Below are positions 59,698 through 64,000 of a stretch of DNA of 64,000 nt, piece after piece. The notes beneath the pieces are model-generated. The model was given only the letters and a program-made list of their open reading frames with translations, was not told the DNA's origin and did not search any database. Both the position numbers and the translations under genes were made by a program. Position 1 is the first letter of the stretch. Every line of letters begins with the position of its first letter. The stretch covers positions 4,220,001 to 4,284,000 of the forward strand of contig OX387611.1 in NCBI GenBank assembly GCA_947568835.1. Reading direction: 5' to 3'. The stretch is from Protonemura montana (Eukaryota; Arthropoda; Insecta; Plecoptera; Nemouridae).

Positions 59698-59810
59698 CTT
59701 ACTGGGGGCGTTAAAACCGGTGGTCGTCTTGGTAACTTTTGATAACTATGCTAAACATCGCCGCAGGGGGTTTCCCCTCCTTCCTTCTAGGCTAGATCAC
59801 GTTCTCATGG
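59698..59810 (+). mobile_element. 5S-derived SINE body fragment, diverged
   Basis: GGCGTTAAAACCGGTGGTCG and GGGTTTCCCCTCCTTCCTTC match the body. Just upstream of the next copy. Confidence 0.75.
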
Positions 59811-59835
59811 CTAGGTGCACCATATACCAAAGATT

Positions 59836-60705
59836 GTTTGGCGTGTTGGAAACACAGGAACTTGTAGGATCACATAATTTAAGCAGCACTGCACTGGGTC
59901 AGGTATTGGATGGGTGGCCATCATACACATGACCAGTTCTGTTCGGGAGAGAGGTTGGAGGGATGAAAGTTAAGCAACACTGCGCTGGGTCAGGTATTGG
60001 ATGGGTGACCATCATACACATGACCAGTTCTGTTAGGGAGAGAGGTTGGAGGGATGAAAGTTAAGCAACACTGCGCTGAGTCAGGTATTGGATGGGTGAC
60101 CATCATACACATGACCAGTTCTGTTCGGGAGAGAGGTTGGAGGGATGAAAGTTAAGCAACACTGCGCTGAGTCAGGTATTGGATGGGTGACCATCATATA
60201 CATGACCAGTTCTGTTAGGGAGAGAGGTTGGAGGTATAAAAGTTAAGCAACACTGCGCTGGGTCAGGTATTGGATGGGTGACCATCATAGACATGACCAG
60301 TTCTGTTAGGGAGAGAGGTTGGAGGTATGAAAGTTAAGCAACACTGCGCTGAGTCAGGTATTGGATGGGTGACCATCATACACATGACCAGTTCTGTTCG
60401 GGAGAGAGGTTGGAGGGATGAAAGTTAGTACGAAAACTTCACTCGCCTTGCTTATCAACCTCTCGACAGTATGGATTTGTGGAGGAATCCTGTTGTTCGC
60501 GTTGTACCGTCCTTCAGAAGGGACGTTAAGCCGGTGGTCCCCTTGGTCTTCCACAGGAGTAGGCTACGTGCTGGCATCGGGTTTCCCCTCCTCTTTACTA
60601 GGTTAGTTAAGCTTCATCATCATCACGAACTCATTCACCGACGCCATTAGACCAGTGACACATGACCCGTCGTCAAAACAGTGCGTCGTTAAACACCACA
60701 AATCA
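59836..60705 (+). mobile_element. 5S-derived SINE, full length with about 6 units
   Basis: Head TTTGGCGTGTTGGAAACAC, about six units (59880-60425), body and tail ending GTTAAACACCACAAATC. Several units carry CTGTTAGGG in place of CTGTTCGGG. Confidence 0.95.
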
Positions 60706-60754
60706 GAATCACTGATTACATCAGTCAAATCAAACCCGAAAAAATTCTAAAACA

Positions 60755-60822
60755 TAGATCACCAAAGTTAAGCAACACTAAGCGTCAATGGCATTTTGGG
60801 TGGGCGACCGCTTCGAACCACG
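60755..60822 (+). pseudogene. Second, distinct 5S rRNA-like fragment
   Basis: GATCACCAAAGTTAAGCAAC followed by TTTTGGGTGGGCGACCGCTT resembles 5S box A and box C but differs from the SINE and keeps the 5S-like GACCGCTT after box C. Not followed by the SINE body. May be a 5S pseudogene or another SINE head. Confidence 0.55.
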
Positions 60823-61359
60823 GCCTTCACACAACACCAATCTCATTATTGTTGTAAAAAAAAAAAAACTCAGTCATGATTGAAATCTCAGACATGAAAT
60901 TAGATGCAATTGCTCTGGCAGTTTGCACTGTTATGTTGGCAGCATCGTCACAAATGAATCCACCCATGAGTACCAACTTTAATATCATCAATCTAAATTA
61001 TTACTCGTTTTCATTTCACTCTAAGGTTTAGGCTGCAAATCACCAATTGTTGCAGAAGTTTCTTTTGTTTCTTAATTTTAGTCGCCATCTTGATTTGTTT
61101 TTTGAAAAAAAAAACCCATTTTAACATCTTCTTGTTCTTGTACTCATTATTGCTGCAGTTCTGATCGTTAATTTCAGAGTCCAGCTGTTGGCTGTGAACT
61201 CGTTATGTCAATTCTGGTTTACAATTTCATGTGGTGTTTTAGGTTCTAACGATTAAGAGATGCAATTTTTATTCTGATATTAGTTCAAGACATTTTCTGG
61301 ATAAAAATCGAGTACCACTTCAAATGGGAAATATTATGAATAGGTAGATATGTTAGGAT
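60823..61359. other. No recognised feature
   Basis: AT-rich. Confidence 0.5.
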
Positions 61360-61412
61360 GAAATCTGATTTAAATTGCAAACGCTTGCAATGCGCGGGGT
61401 ATTTTATTATTA
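61360..61412 (-). mobile_element. tRNA-headed SINE tail fragment
   Basis: GATGAAATCTGATTTAAATT then GCAAACGCTTGCAATGCGCG, the tail in reverse. Confidence 0.85.
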
Positions 61413-61694
61413 AGTGAAGTCCTGAATTTCACTATCAATTTAAATTTTAAAATTTAAATTTAAATTAAATAGAAATTAAATTAAATTGAAATTTTTTCAA
61501 TTTCAGGTATTTTTTTCATATTTTCTTGATTTTTCTCAATAGCTTTCCAAATATATTTCTTCGGCTTTCAAATCCAAGGGTTAAGTGGTTAGATCCCTAC
61601 TATATATATAATTTCATTCCTTTTAAGACCCAAAATATCGAATGCTAATTTTTTCCAATTAATAAAAATTTTTTGGTAGTTGTGAAAAACGTTT
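61413..61694. other. AT-rich spacer
   Basis: Low-complexity AAATTTAAATT stretches; nothing else. Confidence 0.5.
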
Positions 61695-61800
61695 TCCAAT
61701 CACAGTCCCAGCTTTAGTGTTAAACTTACTGTTACCACGTTTTACCGGCCTCGTTTGCTCAGCAGAAATTTTAACATTAACACTGTCAATCTGACTTTAC
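61695..61800. mobile_element. Element E fragment, rearranged
   Basis: AGCTTTAGTGTTAAACTTAC then CTGTTACCACG and CCGGCCTCGTTTGCTCAGCA in reverse sense. Parts of E in both orientations lie side by side. It is the insertion target of the next SINE. Confidence 0.65.
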
Positions 61801-61807
61801 CTATGAA
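61796..61807 (+). repeat. Target-site duplication, left
   Basis: TTTACCTATGAA, identical to 62247-62258, flanking the SINE. Confidence 0.9.
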
Positions 61808-62246
61808 ACCGAACGGTTTGGCGTTTTGGAAACACCGGTTCTCGCTATAATCACCGAAGTTAAGCAACACTGCGCTGGGTCAGGTATTGGATGGGTGACC
61901 ATTATACACATGACCAGTTCTGTTTGGGAGAGAGGTTGGAGGGATAAAAGTTAGTACAGCAACTTTACTCGCCTTGCTTATCAACCTCTCGACAGCATGG
62001 ATTTGTGGAGGAATCCTGTTGTTCGCGTTGTACCGTCCTTCGGAAGGGACGTTAAGCCGGTGGTCCCCTTGGTCTTCGACAGGAGTAGGCTACGTGCCGG
62101 CACCGGGTTTCCCCTCCTCCCTTCTAGGCTAGGTTAGGTTCATCATCATCCTCATCATCATCGACTCCTTCACCGACGCCATTAGACCAGTGCCGCATGG
62201 CCAGATGTCAAAACAGTGCGTCGTTAAACACCACAAATAATAATAA
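61808..62246 (+). mobile_element. 5S-derived SINE, complete and unexpanded (reference copy, 439 bp)
   Basis: Bounded by a perfect 12-bp duplication. Layout: 5S-like head with ACACCGGTTCTCG, ATCACCGAAGTTAAGCAAC (box A), GGTATTGGATGGGTGACC (box C), one GAGAGAGGTTGGAGGGAT segment, body, and a tail with GCGTCGTTAAAC and (AAT)n. Transcription by Pol III from the internal promoter and LINE-driven insertion are inferred from the structure. No ORF of its own. Confidence 0.95.
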
Positions 62247-62258
62247 TTTACCTATGAA
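62247..62258 (+). repeat. Target-site duplication, right
   Basis: TTTACCTATGAA directly after the (AAT)n tail. Confidence 0.9.
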
Positions 62259-63234
62259 CTTAATCCTGATTCTCTAAAAACGCCATCATATTCTTGGCCA
62301 TTATTGTTCGGTATTTGCTGTTTTATCTCAATGTCGAAACGATCCTGCTCTGAGGTAACAGAGATTACAAAAATAGCTAAAAATAATCCGGTAAAGCGCA
62401 TTTGATAAATAAATGAACGCCATTTAGTTCTTGACAGATTTAACGCTTTTGTATGTCTATAATAGCAGAATGCATTTTGTCGCCATATTTAATTATATCG
62501 CCACAAAACGACAGTAATTTTAGGCAATGAGTCTGAAGACTTCAAGCATCCAAGATTCAAACCTAATCTGACATCTTAATAACACTTTGGCGCCAAAAAA
62601 AAAACGGTAAAACAGCCAAAGAAAAACATAAATCTTGTAGCATTTTTGAAAAAGGAACAAAATTGCGGTCTATGTTATTTCACCGCCAGCCAAAAACGTA
62701 TTGAATTCTCGGTCAAAAGCAGCCTTGCTGTTTTTGCAAGAAAAGTCAGATCCAATTTCAGGTTGGGTTAGTTTATCATCGCAAGTAATTCTATGTACTT
62801 GTCAAGTTGCTATAAAAGTTGCAATAAAATCATTACTTGCATATATTTTTGTTATTAAAATTTCACTGAAGTATTGAACTATATGAAAACCTATCTTTTG
62901 CATTAATTTGCAACCAAATTAATTGTGAGGCTTTTTGAAAATGGTTCAAACCTAAAAATATTCTTTACGGATTGAGCAAAATTAAAACATTTGGCATACC
63001 TTCTGTAGTAACTATTAATTATTAACAATTATTAATTATTAATTATCGATTAACTATTTATTCGTTTTGTTTAGCGTCGAACTGGCTTGCTAACGGAAAC
63101 AGCAACTAGTTCATTTTCCAGTGAAATGAAATATAATTATAAACCTTCATTTTCTCTGGGTTTAGCATTTAAAATACATCCTATTTCACCTAATTTTATT
63201 CCACTGGCAAATAGTCCTGTCAAAAAGAACCACT
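62259..63234. other. No recognised feature
   Basis: AT-rich; ATTAATTATT-type simple sequence at 63010-63055. Confidence 0.5.
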
Positions 63235-63660
63235 GGCAAAGCGTCCCTTCCGAAGGACGGTACAACGCGAACAACAGGATTCCTCAACAAATCCATGCTG
63301 TCGAGAGGTTGATAAGCAAGGCGAGTGAAGTTGCTGTACTAACTTTCATCCCTCCAACCTCTCTCCCGAACAGAACTGGTCATGTGTATGATGGTCACCC
63401 ATCTAATACCTAACCCAGCGCAGTGTTGCTTAACTTTCATCCCTCTAACCTCTCTCCCGAACAGAACTGGTCATGTGTATGATGGTCAACCATCCAATAC
63501 CTGGCCCAGCGCAGTGTTGCTTAACTTTCATCCCTCCAACCTCTCTCCCAAACAGAACTGGTCATGTGTATGATGGTCAACCATCCAAAACCTGACCCAG
63601 CGCAGTGTCGCTTAACTTCGGAGATCTCACGAGAACCTGTGTTTCCAACACGCCAAACCA
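63235..63660 (-). mobile_element. 5S-derived SINE, head, about 3 units and partial body
   Basis: Minus strand: head at 63660-63615 (TTTGGCGTGTTGGAAACAC, AGATCTCCGAAGTTAAGC), about three units, and the start of the body. Similarity stops near 63240, so the 3' half is missing. Confidence 0.93.
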
Positions 63661-64000
63661 TTATTTAAAGAATATCGCTTAAAATCCACCAGTCATTTAA
63701 GAATTTTCAAACACCTGCATCCACTAAAAACACGGAAATACGTGACGCAAAAAGTTATTTCCTTTTCCTACATCGCTTCAGACAAAAATTCGAAACACAA
63801 AAGGAAATTTGAAAATAACAAACGAGAAATAAAATACAGACCTCTATTGAATTAATTGTTCTTTTACCATTTTTTATAAAAAGATTTTTTTTCTGATTTG
63901 AAATTTAATCCATTTCAGCGTCTTTTACATATTTTTTCCCCAATTTTTTTTAGCTATAATACAACATTTCAATACATTTTCATTTCCGAATGAAGTTCTT
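63661..64000. other. No recognised feature
   Basis: AT-rich to the window end. Confidence 0.5.

Noticed and set aside
1-64000. CRISPR-like array interpretation of the regular repeats
   Set aside because: Units are contiguous without unique spacers, and the window is eukaryotic.

Overview
This is an insect nuclear genome window with few genes and many repeats. The only gene I can name is hairy (h), a Hairy/Enhancer-of-split bHLH-Orange repressor, on the minus strand from 51039 (ATG) to 41091 (stop). It has three coding exons and encodes a predicted 348-residue protein ending in WRPW. A second, unnamed three-exon gene lies on the plus strand (23521-26211) and encodes a predicted 223-residue protein, N-terminally coiled-coil-like. 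Spliceosomal introns, AT-rich intergenic DNA, SINEs and minisatellites all show a eukaryote. The hairy sequence points to an insect; I cannot fix the order or species.

The repeats dominate and fall into families. (1) A SINE derived from 5S rRNA, about 440 bp when unexpanded, with some twenty copies or fragments. In most copies a 91-bp segment holding the 5S internal promoter (box A, intermediate element, box C) is tandemly multiplied, up to about 16 times. (2) A short tRNA-headed SINE (about 150 bp), found as a monomer and as head-to-head inverted dimers. (3) An element with a CACGTG box, called E here, in which different copies have amplified different internal segments: a 60-bp unit at 1.8 kb and a 53-bp unit at 55.6 kb. 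(4) A foldback-like element, called F here, that also flanks and enters the second gene. (5) Free-standing minisatellites: a 70-bp tRNA-Ala-like array with a perfect B box (13.3-14.4 kb), and arrays of 54, 114, 68, 82, 70 and 92 bp. Several of these units contain an inverted repeat.

Layout: 0-13 kb holds SINE and E/F copies in AT-rich DNA. 13-18.7 kb holds the tRNA-like array, the 54- and 114-bp arrays and a long poly-G tract. 18.9-22 kb is two SINE arrays. 23.5-26.4 kb is the second gene, whose first intron is almost entirely a 68-bp minisatellite. 27-40 kb is mixed repeats, a possible MITE and one possible leader-peptide ORF. 41-51 kb is hairy, with SINE copies in both introns, one array starting 46 nt from the bHLH exon. 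51-55 kb is the hairy 5' flank, with GC-rich and CT-rich patches. 55.6-64 kb is again E elements and SINEs, including one SINE with a perfect 12-bp target-site duplication.

All calls were made by reading the sequence, without database searches. Exon boundaries are splice-site and frame predictions.
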